Below, one piece after another: positions 28,967-37,952 of a stretch of 64,000 bases of DNA. A model generated the notes under the pieces. It was not told the DNA's origin. It made no database searches and saw nothing but the letters and a program-made list of their open reading frames with translations. Position 1 is the first letter of the stretch, and each line of letters opens with the position of its first letter. The stretch comes from Mesobacillus jeotgali (GTDB taxonomy: Bacteria; Bacillota; Bacilli; Bacillales; Cytobacillaceae), in assembly GCF_002874535.1 (NCBI RefSeq), contig NZ_CP025025.1:1349526-1413525 (forward strand), in the 5' to 3' direction. The position numbers and the translations under genes are program-made.

Positions 28967-29266
28967 ATGGAACTATTCGATAAGCTTTATGATGAGCACG
29001 AAAAGGTTCACGTCAGGTTTGTGGGGTTCACTACTTATGATACTCGTTATGACTTTGGGATCGTATATACCAATATGTTTTTCGGGAAACCTCTTGTAGT
29101 TTGCATGCAGACGGGGCGTTCAGCACTCCTCGACCCTAAGGACATTGAAGACGTAGAATATTTACAGAAAGCATTCCATATTACAGAAGTCCGGCAGGCT
29201 GAGGACCTTGCATTATTTTTCAATGAAGAACTGCCGACAGCCCCGTTCCAGACTCAATATGAATAA
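28967..29266 (+). CDS. DUF3055-family protein
   Basis: A 99-residue cytoplasmic protein beginning MELFDKLYDEHEKVHVRFVG after AAAAGGAGGAGG, one of the strongest binding sites of the window. Conserved block YDFGIVYTNMFFGKPLVVCM, then QTGRSALL and an acidic end. It fits DUF3055, conserved in Bacillales and of unknown role. Single-gene unit with a terminator directly after. Confidence 0.8.
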   Translation: MELFDKLYDEHEKVHVRFVGFTTYDTRYDFGIVYTNMFFGKPLVVCMQTGRSALLDPKDIEDVEYLQKAFHITEVRQAEDLALFFNEELPTAPFQTQYE

Positions 29267-29280
29267 GCTGGAGAGAAGAG

Positions 29281-29302
29281 CAGGCCAAGTAGGCCTGTTT
29301 TT
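29281..29302 (+). terminator. Terminator after the DUF3055 gene
   Basis: CAGGCC / GGCCTG stem around AAGTA, then TTTTTA. Confidence 0.8.
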
Positions 29303-29449
29303 AGTTTGCTGTTTTTAATTGAAGAAAGTGCAATCAATGATTTCACTTTTTTTAAAAAGTGTCATACTAATTGTTAGTACTACATATATTGTGGGTACAT
29401 ATAACAATAAATACCTAATAAAAAAATAAAAGTGTTATACAGTTTAGGC

Positions 29450-29478
29450 TTGAAATCTTAATAGTGTTATATTATTAT
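29450..29478 (+). promoter_or_regulatory. Probable SR1 promoter
   Basis: TTGAAA (29450-29455), 17 bases, TATTAT (29473-29478). A start near 29485 would give an RNA of about 215 nt up to the terminator, close to the known 205 nt of B. subtilis SR1. Confidence 0.6.
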
Positions 29479-29492
29479 ATAATTAGAAATTG

Positions 29493-29506
29493 ATAAAGCG
29501 CTTTCA
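29493..29506. promoter_or_regulatory. Candidate cre (CcpA) site in the SR1 leader
   Basis: ATAAAGCGCTTTCA differs from the palindromic cre TGAAAGCGCTTTCA in only its first two bases. It sits just past the predicted start of the RNA, where bound CcpA would block transcription. B. subtilis sr1 is repressed mainly by CcpN and mildly by CcpA. Confidence 0.6.
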
Positions 29507-29535
29507 AAATTCAAAACGAAAAGGAGTTTGAAAAT

Positions 29536-29658
29536 ATGGGCACAATCGTTTGTCAAACTTGCAATGCAACTATTGACCATTTCGAGGATGAGAAAGTAAC
29601 GGTATTATATTCAAAAAAATGCAACTGCTGCGACCATGAAGGTGCAGAGGAAAGATAA
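29536..29658 (+). CDS. GapA-binding peptide SR1P
   Basis: A 40-residue peptide: MGTIVCQTCN at the start, FEDEKVTVLYS in the middle, and a second cysteine cluster CNCCD. Two Cys pairs suggest a zinc-knuckle-like fold. This is the SR1P family peptide, which in B. subtilis binds the glycolytic glyceraldehyde-3-phosphate dehydrogenase GapA and promotes its interaction with RNase J1, encoded at 14.9 kb here. AAGGAG lies 9 bases before the ATG. Confidence 0.9.
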   Translation: MGTIVCQTCNATIDHFEDEKVTVLYSKKCNCCDHEGAEER

Positions 29659-29666
29659 GAATAGAT

Positions 29667-29699
29667 AAAGGGCATGCATGCTGCATGCCCTTCTTTTTT
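29667..29699. terminator. Terminator of SR1, shared with speA
   Basis: AAGGGCATGC / GCATGCCCTT stem around ATGCT, then TCTTTTTT. Confidence 0.9.
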
Positions 29700-29712
29700 G
29701 GTTATAGCAGAA

Positions 29713-31182
29713 TTACCGTATGGCTTTGTGTTCTTTAATCACCCTGAATGATTTAAGTTCATCATCTTCTGGGCCTTGTACTGGAAGTCCGGCTTCCATA
29801 TTGGTCTTGATATATATAAGGTTTTCTTCGGTGATGATTTCTCCTGGAATGAAAATTGGAATCCCAGGTGGGTACACCATAACGAATTCTGCAATGATCC
29901 GTCCTTCGGATTCCTCAACAGGAACTACTTCGGTATCTGCGTAGAACGCATCCCGGGGTGTCAGCGCCAATAAAGGAATGTCAGGAAGCATAACTTCTGC
30001 ATGCACTTTTTCAGCAAGATGGTGGAATTCTTTTGAAAGTTCACGTAATGCCTGAACTAGAATCTCAGCTTCTTTTTGAGTGTCACCAGGGGTGATGATG
30101 CAAAGGATATTGTACAAATCTGAAAGCTCAACTTCAATATTGTATTCTTCCCGAAGCCATTTTTCGACCTCATATCCTGTAATATTCAGATCCTTAATGC
30201 TAATCAGGACTTTTGTTGGATCAAAGTCGTAAGTAGCGTTTGTACCAAGTAAGTCTTCTCCCGGGCAGTAAAGATGCTCGATGTCATTAACCTGTCCACG
30301 GATCCACTCGGCTAATTTAATCGTGCGGTCAATGATTTCTCTTCCTTCAATAGAAAGCCTTCTTCTAGCTGTATCCAGTGATGCGAGCAAGAGGTAAGAA
30401 GTAGAGGTAGTCGTCAGCATGCTGATGATTGATTGAACGCGCTTTGACGATACTAAACCTTCTTTTACATTCAGGATCGAGCTTTGTGTCATCGATCCCC
30501 CCAGCTTATGGACGCTCGTTGCTGCCATGTCCGCGCCTGCTTGCATAGCTGAAAGCGGCAAGTCCTCGTGGAAATGAATATGGACGCCGTGGGCTTCATC
30601 CACAAGAACTGGTACATCGTAAGAATGGGCAATCTCAACAATTTTCTTCAGGTCAGCTGCAAAGCCGAAATAAGTTGGGTTGATTACGAGCAGACCTTTT
30701 GCATCTGGATGTTGTTCAAGTGCCTTTTCGACTGAATCAGTTGAGATCCCGTGTGAAATTCCGAGCTTCCTGTCTATCTCAGGGTGGATGAAGATTGGAA
30801 TGGCACCGGAAAAGACGATAGCTGACATAATCGATTTATGCACGTTTCTAGGTACGATGATCTTATCTCCAGGTCCACAGACTGTCATGATCATAGTCAT
30901 GATTGCGCCGCTTGTTCCCTGTACGGAAAAGAAAGTATGATCAGCACCAAATGCTTCAGCGGCCAGCTCCTGAGCCTGTTTAATGATGCCTTTAGGAGAA
31001 TGTAGGTCATCAAGGGGCCCGATATTGATCAAATCGATAGAAAGTGCGTTATCACCAATGAATTCCCTGAACTCGGGATCAATCCCGCTTCCTTTTTTAT
31101 GACCGGGAATATGGAACTGAATCGGATTCTTTTCTGCGTGGTTTAATAGGCTTGTAAACAATGGTGTCTCTTTTTGTGACAA
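29713..31182 (-). CDS. speA: Arginine decarboxylase SpeA
   Basis: A 489-residue PLP-dependent decarboxylase of the Orn/Lys/Arg class I family, close to B. subtilis SpeA along its length. Substrate-site start FHIPGHKKGSG, the PLP-binding Lys226 in SVHKLGG, DEAHGVHIHFH before it, and the C-terminal domain with PGIPIFIPGE. It converts arginine to agmatine, the first step of spermidine synthesis in Bacillus. It converges with SR1, which is linked to arginine catabolism in B. subtilis. TTG start follows AAGAGGTGTG. Confidence 0.93.
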   Translation of the reverse strand: MSQKETPLFTSLLNHAEKNPIQFHIPGHKKGSGIDPEFREFIGDNALSIDLINIGPLDDLHSPKGIIKQAQELAAEAFGADHTFFSVQGTSGAIMTMIMTVCGPGDKIIVPRNVHKSIMSAIVFSGAIPIFIHPEIDRKLGISHGISTDSVEKALEQHPDAKGLLVINPTYFGFAADLKKIVEIAHSYDVPVLVDEAHGVHIHFHEDLPLSAMQAGADMAATSVHKLGGSMTQSSILNVKEGLVSSKRVQSIISMLTTTSTSYLLLASLDTARRRLSIEGREIIDRTIKLAEWIRGQVNDIEHLYCPGEDLLGTNATYDFDPTKVLISIKDLNITGYEVEKWLREEYNIEVELSDLYNILCIITPGDTQKEAEILVQALRELSKEFHHLAEKVHAEVMLPDIPLLALTPRDAFYADTEVVPVEESEGRIIAEFVMVYPPGIPIFIPGEIITEENLIYIKTNMEAGLPVQGPEDDELKSFRVIKEHKAIR

Positions 31183-31404
31183 TTGATGATCACACCTCTT
31201 TATTGTATTAGATTTCCTTATTTATAGGTTATGATTAGGTTTTGCTTTTAAAAAAATAAAACACATGCATTATAGCACTAATCATGGTATTTGCAAAGAA
31301 TTTCAGAATATCGAGAAAGGCCTTAATCAAAAAAAATAAGAAACAGGAAAAACAGCTGTAAAAATAGAAGTTATAATGAAACAAGCATGAGAGGGAGAGA
31401 GAGT

Positions 31405-32364
31405 ATGAACTGGAATACCGATGTAACGAACCTTTTGGATATACAATACCCAATTGTCCAGGGAGGTCTTGCTTATCTGGCTTATTCAGATTTAGCTGCA
31501 GCTGTATCGAATGCAGGGGGATTAGGTCAGATAACGGCAATGTCCCTTCCCGATCCTGAGGCGTTAAGAAAAGAAATACATAAAGTGAGGATGCTGACTG
31601 ATAAGCCGTTCGGAGTCAATTTTGCGATCGGACAGCATGGAAGGCCGTTTTCGCATTATCTGGATGTAGCTATTGAAGAAGATGTTCCTGTTATATCGAT
31701 GACAGGGGGAAACCCGGCACCAATCTTTGAACAGTTGAAAGGAACAAATATTAAAAAGCTTGTTCTTGTCGCTGCGAAAAGGCAGGCGCAAAAAGCAGAG
31801 GAGCTGGGAGCGGACGCAGTCATGGTTGTCGGACAGGAAGGTGGCGGACATCTAGGAAAAAGCGATACCGGAACGATGGTGCTCATTCCAACCGTTGTTG
31901 ATGCAGTAAACATTCCTGTAATCGCTTCGGGAGGAATTGGAGATGGTCGAGGACTGATGGCGGCATTGAGTCTTGGGGCTCAGGGCATTGAAATGGGAAC
32001 CCGCTTCATTGCTACTCAAGAATGTGTCCATGCGAACGAGCTGTACAAGCAAAAGCTTGTTGAAGGTTCGGAAAATGATACTACTGTAATAAAAAGAACT
32101 CTTGGGATGCCAGCAAGGGCGATTGCCAATCCATTGACGCAAAAAATTCTCGAAGTTGAGAAAAAAGGCGGGGGCTATGAAGAATTAAAAGAGCTGATCA
32201 GCGGAACAGCAAACCGCAAGTATATATATGAAGGTGATGATGAAAACGGGTTCGGCTGGGCAGGCCAGGTGATGGGTTTAATCAAGGATTCTCCTACAGT
32301 AGCTGAGCTATTTGGCAGGATTATCAACGAAGCTGAAGAAATTAGAACGAAATGGGGAAGATGA
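31405..32364 (+). CDS. Nitronate monooxygenase-type FMN enzyme
   Basis: A 319-residue TIM-barrel flavoprotein of the nitronate monooxygenase / FabK (NPD) family. Family features: YPIVQGGLAYLA near the start, GGLGQI, VVGQEGGGHLG (FMN phosphate region), PVIASGGIGDGRGL and QGIEMGTRFIAT. It either oxidises alkyl nitronates or acts as an enoyl-ACP reductase; gene context does not decide, as there are no fatty-acid genes here. ATG 31405 follows GAGGGAGAGAG and replaces an in-frame ATG at 31387. Confidence 0.85.
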   Translation: MNWNTDVTNLLDIQYPIVQGGLAYLAYSDLAAAVSNAGGLGQITAMSLPDPEALRKEIHKVRMLTDKPFGVNFAIGQHGRPFSHYLDVAIEEDVPVISMTGGNPAPIFEQLKGTNIKKLVLVAAKRQAQKAEELGADAVMVVGQEGGGHLGKSDTGTMVLIPTVVDAVNIPVIASGGIGDGRGLMAALSLGAQGIEMGTRFIATQECVHANELYKQKLVEGSENDTTVIKRTLGMPARAIANPLTQKILEVEKKGGGYEELKELISGTANRKYIYEGDDENGFGWAGQVMGLIKDSPTVAELFGRIINEAEEIRTKWGR

Positions 32365-32473
32365 ACCTGCGATTTCCTTGCGCTCAAAAATAAATAACGG
32401 TAAAATCGATTAACAAACAAGGAATGCTCAGGAACAGAAGGTGACTGGCATTGCACAAAAAGCAGGTGAAATA

Positions 32474-32755
32474 ATGGAATACCAATATCCAATAGACTAC
32501 ACATGGGCCACGGATGAAATTGTTGATGTCATCCACTTTTATGAATGTATTGAAAAAGCATATGAAAAAGGAATCGACCGGGATGCATTGCTTAACGCTT
32601 ACAGGCGTTTTAAAGAAATAGTCCCAGGAAAAGCCCAGGAAAAAACACTTTTCAATGAATTTGAAGAAGTAAGCGGCTACGTACCATACCAGGCAGTAAA
32701 AGCAATTAAAGAAACCGGTTCAGGTGAAAAGATAAAAGTAGTTCAGAAAAGATAA
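32474..32755 (+). CDS. yktA: YktA family protein (UPF0223)
   Basis: A 93-residue helical protein: MEYQYPIDYTWATDEIVDVI, then YRRFKEIVPGKAQEK and FEEVSGYVPYQAVK. It matches the UPF0223 family of B. subtilis YktA, function unknown. ATG at 32474 follows AGGTGA; the longer frame from 32441 lacks a site. Order speA-yktA-yktB is as in B. subtilis, with the flavoenzyme gene added. Confidence 0.88.
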   Translation: MEYQYPIDYTWATDEIVDVIHFYECIEKAYEKGIDRDALLNAYRRFKEIVPGKAQEKTLFNEFEEVSGYVPYQAVKAIKETGSGEKIKVVQKR

Positions 32756-32779
32756 AAATAGAATCAGTTTAAATATGAG

Positions 32780-32813
32780 GAAAGAGCCCAAGTAAAATGG
32801 GCTCTTTCTTTGG
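32780..32813. terminator. Bidirectional terminator between yktA and yktB
   Basis: GAAAGAGCCCA / TGGGCTCTTTC stem around AGTAAAA. Confidence 0.85.
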
Positions 32814-32814
32814 T

Positions 32815-33435
32815 TTATGCCAATTTATATAGGGGTAATATTTCTTTAAATACAAACTCAATTTTAGATAGCGTTTCATCGCCGCTTAGTTTGACGGCTT
32901 CTTCACGAGGAATGTTCAGACCGCATAGGATTTCAGCCTTTTTAACGGTTTGAAGACGCTTGAACATTGAAAGAAGGTCTTCCTTTGAAAGCTCGCCGTG
33001 AATCGTGGCTTCTGGCTTCATATGGTCGATTGACCAATAGAAATCCTTAGGAGTGCGAGAGTAGATGGAATCAATGTTCTCTTCAAGCTTTTTACCGATT
33101 GCTTCCTTCTCAGGTGCTTCATAAATGACAGCAAACCAGATAAAGACATGGCTCTCCCACAATCCAATCTGGAAATGAGGCAGCATCTTATAGCCTCTCG
33201 GATTGCTTGCGAAAGCTACCCACGTATCTTTAGGCGGATTCTTCGTTCTCCGGGCATGTTTTGCAACATGGTAATGCATCTCATCACCGGCAATGCTTGA
33301 AAGCGTGGGAGCGAAGTGTTGGCCGAGGTCTTCCAGCTTAGGGCGAATCTGGGATTTTAAGGCATCCATTCTTTCGTCGAGACCGTCTATAGTAAAAACA
33401 TCGAAATCTGCTTGTTCAAATCCTGAAAATGACAA
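32815..33435 (-). CDS. yktB: YktB family protein (UPF0637)
   Basis: A 206-residue cytoplasmic protein of the UPF0637/DUF1054 family (B. subtilis YktB). Recognisable blocks: [12 protein letters not shown] at the N-terminus, [20 protein letters not shown], and [15 protein letters not shown]. The structure is known in the family but not the function. AGGAGG precedes the ATG. It converges with yktA on a shared terminator. Confidence 0.88.
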   Translation of the reverse strand: MSFSGFEQADFDVFTIDGLDERMDALKSQIRPKLEDLGQHFAPTLSSIAGDEMHYHVAKHARRTKNPPKDTWVAFASNPRGYKMLPHFQIGLWESHVFIWFAVIYEAPEKEAIGKKLEENIDSIYSRTPKDFYWSIDHMKPEATIHGELSKEDLLSMFKRLQTVKKAEILCGLNIPREEAVKLSGDETLSKIEFVFKEILPLYKLA

Positions 33436-33601
33436 TATAAAAACCTCCTAGTACTTTGTCAAATATTGTAGCAAAATCTTTATAAAAAAAGAAGCGACAG
33501 GCATTTTTTCGAGTCCTAGGTATACGCACAAATTTGTACCACAGCCATATGGAAATTCATACAATAATAAAAAACAGAAAATAATAGAGGAGTGTAAATT
33601 A

Positions 33602-33796
33602 ATGAAACAACTTATAAATTCAACAAGGAAGAAAAATGGTGAGCTCCAGAGAACAGCTGTACTACGTTTGGAAATGGATTATGAATTAGCCACACTTTTT
33701 GATGCAATGACTGATTCTGATAAATCGAAAATGAAAGAATGCAAGCAAAAACTTGAACGAATTCGACAAGAATTACTACGTTTAAAAGCTCTATAA
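33602..33796 (+). CDS. Small helical protein upstream of suhB (YkzI-like)
   Basis: A 64-residue, strongly charged protein predicted to be two antiparallel helices (ELQRTAVLRLEMDYELATLF and KECKQKLERIRQELLRL). AGAGGAG lies 8 bases before the ATG. Position between yktB and suhB and size suggest the B. subtilis YkzI counterpart, but I recall that sequence only roughly. Function unknown. It has its own terminator. Confidence 0.75.
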   Translation: MKQLINSTRKKNGELQRTAVLRLEMDYELATLFDAMTDSDKSKMKECKQKLERIRQELLRLKAL

Positions 33797-33875
33797 TAGC
33801 TATAAAGTTTTACGGAAGAATAAGGTATTATATGATGGTGAAAATAATGGAAAACTGCAGCAACCGAGACACTTG

Positions 33876-33911
33876 ACGAACTCCTGTAAAGCTGATGGAG
33901 TTCGTTTCTTA
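33876..33911 (+). terminator. Terminator after the small helical gene
   Basis: ACGAACTCC / GGAGTTCGT stem with a 12-base loop, then TTTCTT. The remaining spacer to suhB (33912-34094) holds no feature that I can support. Confidence 0.75.
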
Positions 33912-34094
33912 TGTCCAAGGGATATATGGTGTAAGAAGCATCTGTATTGGCCGTTGACTTCTTAGAAGTCTTGCATGTTATGGAGAAAACAAGGGGAATC
34001 CTAATACTTGATGAAAACGAAGGTAATTCGATAAGCTAAAATAGATTCCAAAAGCTTGATTGTACGTAAAAATATATGAACGGGGGAAAGCTGG

Positions 34095-34898
34095 ATGGAA
34101 TATAATCTGAAGGAAATTGATACATATGCTAAGAGCTGGGTTAAAGAGGCCGGTGAAAATATCAGGGCATCTTTTCCCAAGACATTGAATGTCACTTCGA
34201 AATCAGACCCGAATGATCTGGTTACAGATATAGATAAGGGGACAGAACAATATTTTATCGAAAAAATAAAAGGTACTTTTCCTGACCATCGGATCATGGG
34301 AGAGGAAGGCTATGGAGATGAGGTGGAATCTTTAGAAGGGTTCGTGTGGATTATCGATCCAATCGATGGAACCATGAACTTTGTCCACCAACAGCGGAAT
34401 TTCGCAATTTCAGTCGGCATTTATGTTGATGGGGAAGGAGTGATTGGTCTAATCTACGATGTCGTCCATGACGAACTCTATCATTGTGTGAAAGGCCAAG
34501 GAGCTTATTTAAACGGAAAATCTATTCCGAAACTAACAGAGGCAAAGGTGAGTGAAGCAGTTATTGCTCTCAATGCAACCTGGGTAGCCCCAAATAAACG
34601 GATAGATCACGAATTACTTATACCCCTTGTGAAAGACGTGAGAGGGACTCGTTCCTATGGTTCAGCGGCCATGGAAATGGTGTATGTCGCAACGGGGAGA
34701 ATTGATGCCTATCTGACCCCAAGGCTAGCACCATGGGATATTGCAGCTGGGATCATCATTATAAAGGAACTTGGAGGAGAAACTACTGACCTGAGAGGGG
34801 ATGAGCTGGATATGCTCAAGCAGAGTTCCTTATTTGTGTCAAAACCAGGCCTGCACGGTGATATCCTCAAGAATTACCTTAAGGATGGAAAGTGGTGA
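34095..34898 (+). CDS. suhB: Inositol monophosphatase family protein (SuhB/YktC)
   Basis: A 267-residue magnesium-dependent, lithium-sensitive-type phosphatase of the inositol monophosphatase family. Metal site residues: GEEGYGD (Glu), WIIDPIDGTMNFVH (Asp-x-Ile-Asp-Gly-Thr) and the late APWDIAAG (Asp). It hydrolyses inositol phosphate or related sugar phosphates. Matches B. subtilis YktC by position. GGGGGAAAG precedes the ATG. The downstream GNAT gene overlaps its stop. Confidence 0.9.
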   Translation: MEYNLKEIDTYAKSWVKEAGENIRASFPKTLNVTSKSDPNDLVTDIDKGTEQYFIEKIKGTFPDHRIMGEEGYGDEVESLEGFVWIIDPIDGTMNFVHQQRNFAISVGIYVDGEGVIGLIYDVVHDELYHCVKGQGAYLNGKSIPKLTEAKVSEAVIALNATWVAPNKRIDHELLIPLVKDVRGTRSYGSAAMEMVYVATGRIDAYLTPRLAPWDIAAGIIIIKELGGETTDLRGDELDMLKQSSLFVSKPGLHGDILKNYLKDGKW

Positions 34899-35353
34899 TT
34901 TTAAATTGGCGGCGATTTAAAAGCTCCGATCTGCCGTTTTTTGAAGATCTGATATTTACCAGTTCTAAGTGGACTAAAAATGAGTTGCAGGGTTTGTCCA
35001 TAGAAGAATACATTGAGCAATATGATAACTTGTCTGGCGAATGGAGAGTTTGGGAAACGACAGGTAGCCCTGTGGCAATTTCTTTTCATGTAGAATCCGC
35101 CCCTTCCAACCAAAAGCCATGGCTTGGTACAATATTGGTTAAAGCGGAGGAAAGACGGCGAGGAATCGCATCAGCGATTATGAATCATCTCTCCGACGAA
35201 TTTAAACTGAATGGGCAAAAGGCACTTTTTGCTGCTGTTCCAATCGATGAATATGAGTGGTCCAACTTTCTTGCAGACTGTGGCTTTGAACAATTCAAAA
35301 CAGAAGAAAATAAGGGCGAAACCTATTTGATCATGGTCCGCCCCCTCGAATGA
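34895..35353 (+). CDS. GNAT-family acetyltransferase
   Basis: A 152-residue N-acetyltransferase-fold protein. The acetyl-CoA-binding motif A is present as GTILVKAEERRRGIASAIMNHL (Q/R-x-x-G-x-A at about residues 85-91), followed by FAAVPIDEYEWSNFLADCGF, the usual motif B region. Start: GTG at 34895 gives a GTGA four-base overlap with the suhB stop; a GTG one codon earlier is equally possible. Substrate unknown; coupling to suhB suggests joint expression rather than a shared pathway. Confidence 0.8.
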   Translation: MILNWRRFKSSDLPFFEDLIFTSSKWTKNELQGLSIEEYIEQYDNLSGEWRVWETTGSPVAISFHVESAPSNQKPWLGTILVKAEERRRGIASAIMNHLSDEFKLNGQKALFAAVPIDEYEWSNFLADCGFEQFKTEENKGETYLIMVRPLE

Positions 35354-35380
35354 CCGGCTGGAAATCCAGCCGGTTTTGTT
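35354..35380 (+). terminator. Terminator after the suhB-GNAT operon
   Basis: CCGGCTGG / CCAGCCGG stem around AAAT, then TTTTGTT. Confidence 0.88.
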
Positions 35381-35432
35381 ATTTAATTGTTGCTTGCATG
35401 ATCTAATCAAGCCACTTGTACTTTACATTTGA

Positions 35433-35618
35433 TTAAAGCTCTCCAGCTTCTCTCATCTTCTTTTTCTTCTTAAAACCGAACCCCATTACAAAAACCAGTG
35501 CAACAATACACGCCAACGTGCCGGCAACACTTCTTTCTCCAATGGCGATTCCAATACCAATCATGCATGAAGCGGCTGCAAATGCGAAAAATAATAATGG
35601 CCATTTAATCTGCTTCAA
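35433..35618 (-). CDS. ylaF: YlaF-like two-helix membrane protein (DUF5325)
   Basis: A 61-residue protein with two hydrophobic helices (WPLLFFAFAAASCMIGIGIAIG and a VAGTLACIVALVFVMGFG stretch) and a basic end (FKKKKKMREAGEL). TTG 35618 lies six bases after GGGGGAG, so it is preferred over an upstream ATG at 35639 that lacks a site. Divergent from typA, as ylaF is in B. subtilis. Function unknown. Confidence 0.75.
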   Translation of the reverse strand: MKQIKWPLLFFAFAAASCMIGIGIAIGERSVAGTLACIVALVFVMGFGFKKKKKMREAGEL

Positions 35619-35707
35619 GGTGACTCCCCCATTCGACATTTGGTTACAAATAATAATATATTTAATTGTACATTAAAATGCTTATAGGTTTCTACTCTAA
35701 TTATGTT

Positions 35708-35713
35708 ATAATA
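35708..35713 (+). promoter_or_regulatory. TATAAT box upstream of typA
   Basis: A perfect TATAAT 59 bases before the typA start. No good -35 hexamer is visible at 16-18 bases, so only the -10 element is claimed. Confidence 0.4.
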
Positions 35714-35771
35714 TGTAGGTTGTGAAAAAAGCCATTAGATAAATTATGATATTAAAGGCAGGGTGACTTTT

Positions 35772-37607
35772 TTGAAATTAAGAGAAGATATTAGAAATAT
35801 AGCGATCATTGCCCACGTTGACCACGGTAAAACGACTTTGGTTGACCAGCTTCTGAAGCAATCAGGTACATTCCGTATAAATGAGCATGTGGAAGAGCGC
35901 GCAATGGATTCAAATGATTTAGAAAGAGAACGAGGAATTACGATCCTCGCGAAAAATACAGCTATTTCGTATAATGATACACGCATTAATATTCTTGATA
36001 CTCCTGGTCACGCTGACTTTGGCGGCGAGGTTGAACGTATCATGAAAATGGTCGACGGCGTATTGCTTGTTGTCGATGCATATGAAGGCTGCATGCCGCA
36101 AACACGTTTTGTTTTGAAGAAAGCACTTGAACAGCATTTAACACCTATCGTTGTCGTAAATAAGATTGACCGTGACTTTGCTCGTCCAGCTGAGGTTGTG
36201 GATGAAGTCCTTGACTTGTTCATCGAACTTGGTGCAGATGAAAACCAGCTTGAGTTCCCAGTTGTATATGCATCTGCAATCAACGGAACAGCGAGCATGG
36301 ATCCTGAAAAACAGGATGAGAACATGCAGGCATTGTACGAATCCATTATTGATCATATTCCAGCACCAGTTGATAACCGAGAAGAGCCTCTTCAATTCCA
36401 GGTTGCCCTTCTTGATTACAACGACTATGTTGGTAGAATTGGAATCGGCCGTGTTTTCCGCGGTACGATGAAGGTAGGCCAGCAGGTAGCATTAATGAAG
36501 CTGGACGGTTCCGTAAAACAATTCCGTGTAACAAAGATTTTTGGTTTCTTCGGGCTGAAGCGCCAGGAAATCCAGGAAGCAAATGCTGGTGATCTAATTG
36601 CAGTATCAGGAATGGAAGACATCAATGTCGGTGAAACAGTATGTCCTTTTGACAACCAGGATCCACTACCGGTTTTACGTATTGATGAGCCAACACTACA
36701 AATGACATTCCTAGTCAATAACAGCCCATTCGCAGGCCGTGAGGGTAAATACCTGACTGCGAGAAAAATCGAAGAGAGACTTCGCGCACAATTGCAAACT
36801 GACGTTAGTCTAAGAGTAGACAATACTGATTCACCTGATGCCTGGATCGTTTCAGGCCGTGGAGAATTGCACTTGTCTATCTTGATTGAAAATATGCGCC
36901 GTGAAGGTTATGAGCTTCAAGTGTCAAAGCCTGAAGTAATCGTAAGGGAAATTGATGGAGTAAGATGTGAACCGATTGAACGCGTTCAAATTGATGTTCC
37001 TGAAGAACACACAGGATCAATCATGGAATCGATCGGTGCACGTAAAGGTGAAATGCTCGATATGATCAATAATGGCAGCGGACAGGTTCGATTGATTTTC
37101 AACGTACCGGCACGCGGACTTATCGGATACACAACAGAATTTTTAACACTGACTCGAGGATATGGTATCATTAACCATACATTCGACAGCTACCAGCCTA
37201 TGCTACAAGGTCAGGTAGGCGGACGCCGTCAAGGTGTTCTAGTATCAATGGAATCAGGAAAGGCATCTACTTATGGTATCATGCAGGTAGAAGACCGCGG
37301 AACGATTTTCGTTGAGCCAGGAACTGAAATTTATGAGGGCATGATTGTTGGTGAGCACACTCGTGAAAATGATATTACTGTTAATATCACGAAGGTGAAG
37401 GCAGCAACTAATATTCGTTCTGCTAATAAGGACCAGACATCTGTCATCAAGAAGCCTAGAATCATGACTCTGGAAGAATCATTAGAATACTTGAACGATG
37501 ACGAGTATTGCGAAGTAACTCCAGAATCAATCAGACTCCGTAAAAAGATTCTTGATAAGAATGAGCGTGAAAGACAGGCGAAAAAGAAAAAATACGCTGA
37601 AGCTTAA
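35772..37607 (+). CDS. typA: Ribosome-associated GTPase TypA/BipA
   Basis: A 611-residue translational GTPase. G1 AHVDHGKTT at 14-22, switch I ending RERGITI, G3 DTPGHADFGG, G4 NKIDR, G5 SAING, then domains II, III and V and the BipA-specific C-terminal domain (about 480-600, QVGGRRQGVLVSMESG...). It binds 70S ribosomes and affects 50S assembly and stress growth. TTG 35772 follows AGGGTGA and gives the B. subtilis start M-K-L-R; a GTG three codons earlier overlaps that site. Confidence 0.96.
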   Translation: MKLREDIRNIAIIAHVDHGKTTLVDQLLKQSGTFRINEHVEERAMDSNDLERERGITILAKNTAISYNDTRINILDTPGHADFGGEVERIMKMVDGVLLVVDAYEGCMPQTRFVLKKALEQHLTPIVVVNKIDRDFARPAEVVDEVLDLFIELGADENQLEFPVVYASAINGTASMDPEKQDENMQALYESIIDHIPAPVDNREEPLQFQVALLDYNDYVGRIGIGRVFRGTMKVGQQVALMKLDGSVKQFRVTKIFGFFGLKRQEIQEANAGDLIAVSGMEDINVGETVCPFDNQDPLPVLRIDEPTLQMTFLVNNSPFAGREGKYLTARKIEERLRAQLQTDVSLRVDNTDSPDAWIVSGRGELHLSILIENMRREGYELQVSKPEVIVREIDGVRCEPIERVQIDVPEEHTGSIMESIGARKGEMLDMINNGSGQVRLIFNVPARGLIGYTTEFLTLTRGYGIINHTFDSYQPMLQGQVGGRRQGVLVSMESGKASTYGIMQVEDRGTIFVEPGTEIYEGMIVGEHTRENDITVNITKVKAATNIRSANKDQTSVIKKPRIMTLEESLEYLNDDEYCEVTPESIRLRKKILDKNERERQAKKKKYAEA

Positions 37608-37626
37608 TTAAGTAGGGGGAAGAAGT

Positions 37627-37941
37627 ATGGATGTAAGCCAGAGATTATCATTTTTTGCAGCATTATTCAGGGTGGATGAGAACCCAACGGTAGGCATGTG
37701 GATGCTTTACCTGACGATTGCCGCTCTGAGCATCCTTGTTTATAAACTTGGTTTTGCACAGAAGCTGTCATTGCTGAAAAATATCATCATCTATGCATTT
37801 CTATTGCTTGGCTCTACAATCCTAACCTTCCTTGCTATCTTTCTTCCCATCACGGAAGGACTTGTGGTCGCAGCACTCATACTGATCATCTACAAGCTCA
37901 GGCTGCGACAGCACAAAAAAGCAGAAGCAAATGTCAAATAG
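37627..37941 (+). CDS. ylaH: YlaH-like membrane protein
   Basis: A 104-residue membrane protein with three helices (about 22-40, 50-72, 75-95) and a basic end. Recognisable: [20 protein letters not shown] and [29 protein letters not shown], matching the YlaH family. It lies 19 bases after typA with GTAGGGGGAAG as binding site and is probably co-transcribed with typA. Function unknown. Confidence 0.85.
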   Translation: MDVSQRLSFFAALFRVDENPTVGMWMLYLTIAALSILVYKLGFAQKLSLLKNIIIYAFLLLGSTILTFLAIFLPITEGLVVAALILIIYKLRLRQHKKAEANVK

Positions 37942-37952
37942 GAGTTGGAGAT

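Larger units (their letters stand above)
29485..29699 (+). ncRNA. sr1: SR1-type dual-function regulatory RNA
   Basis: Between pdhD and speA, where B. subtilis has SR1. The transcript predicted from promoter to terminator carries the SR1P reading frame and ends in a stable hairpin. In B. subtilis SR1 base-pairs with the ahrC mRNA (activator of arginine catabolism) and also encodes SR1P, which binds GapA. The base-pairing half cannot be checked here because ahrC is not in the window. The 5' border is inferred from the promoter. Confidence 0.75.

Noticed and set aside
33840-33910. SAM-I riboswitch before suhB
   Set aside because: Only a short GCAACC-like string; the required stems are missing and the hairpin there is an ordinary terminator.
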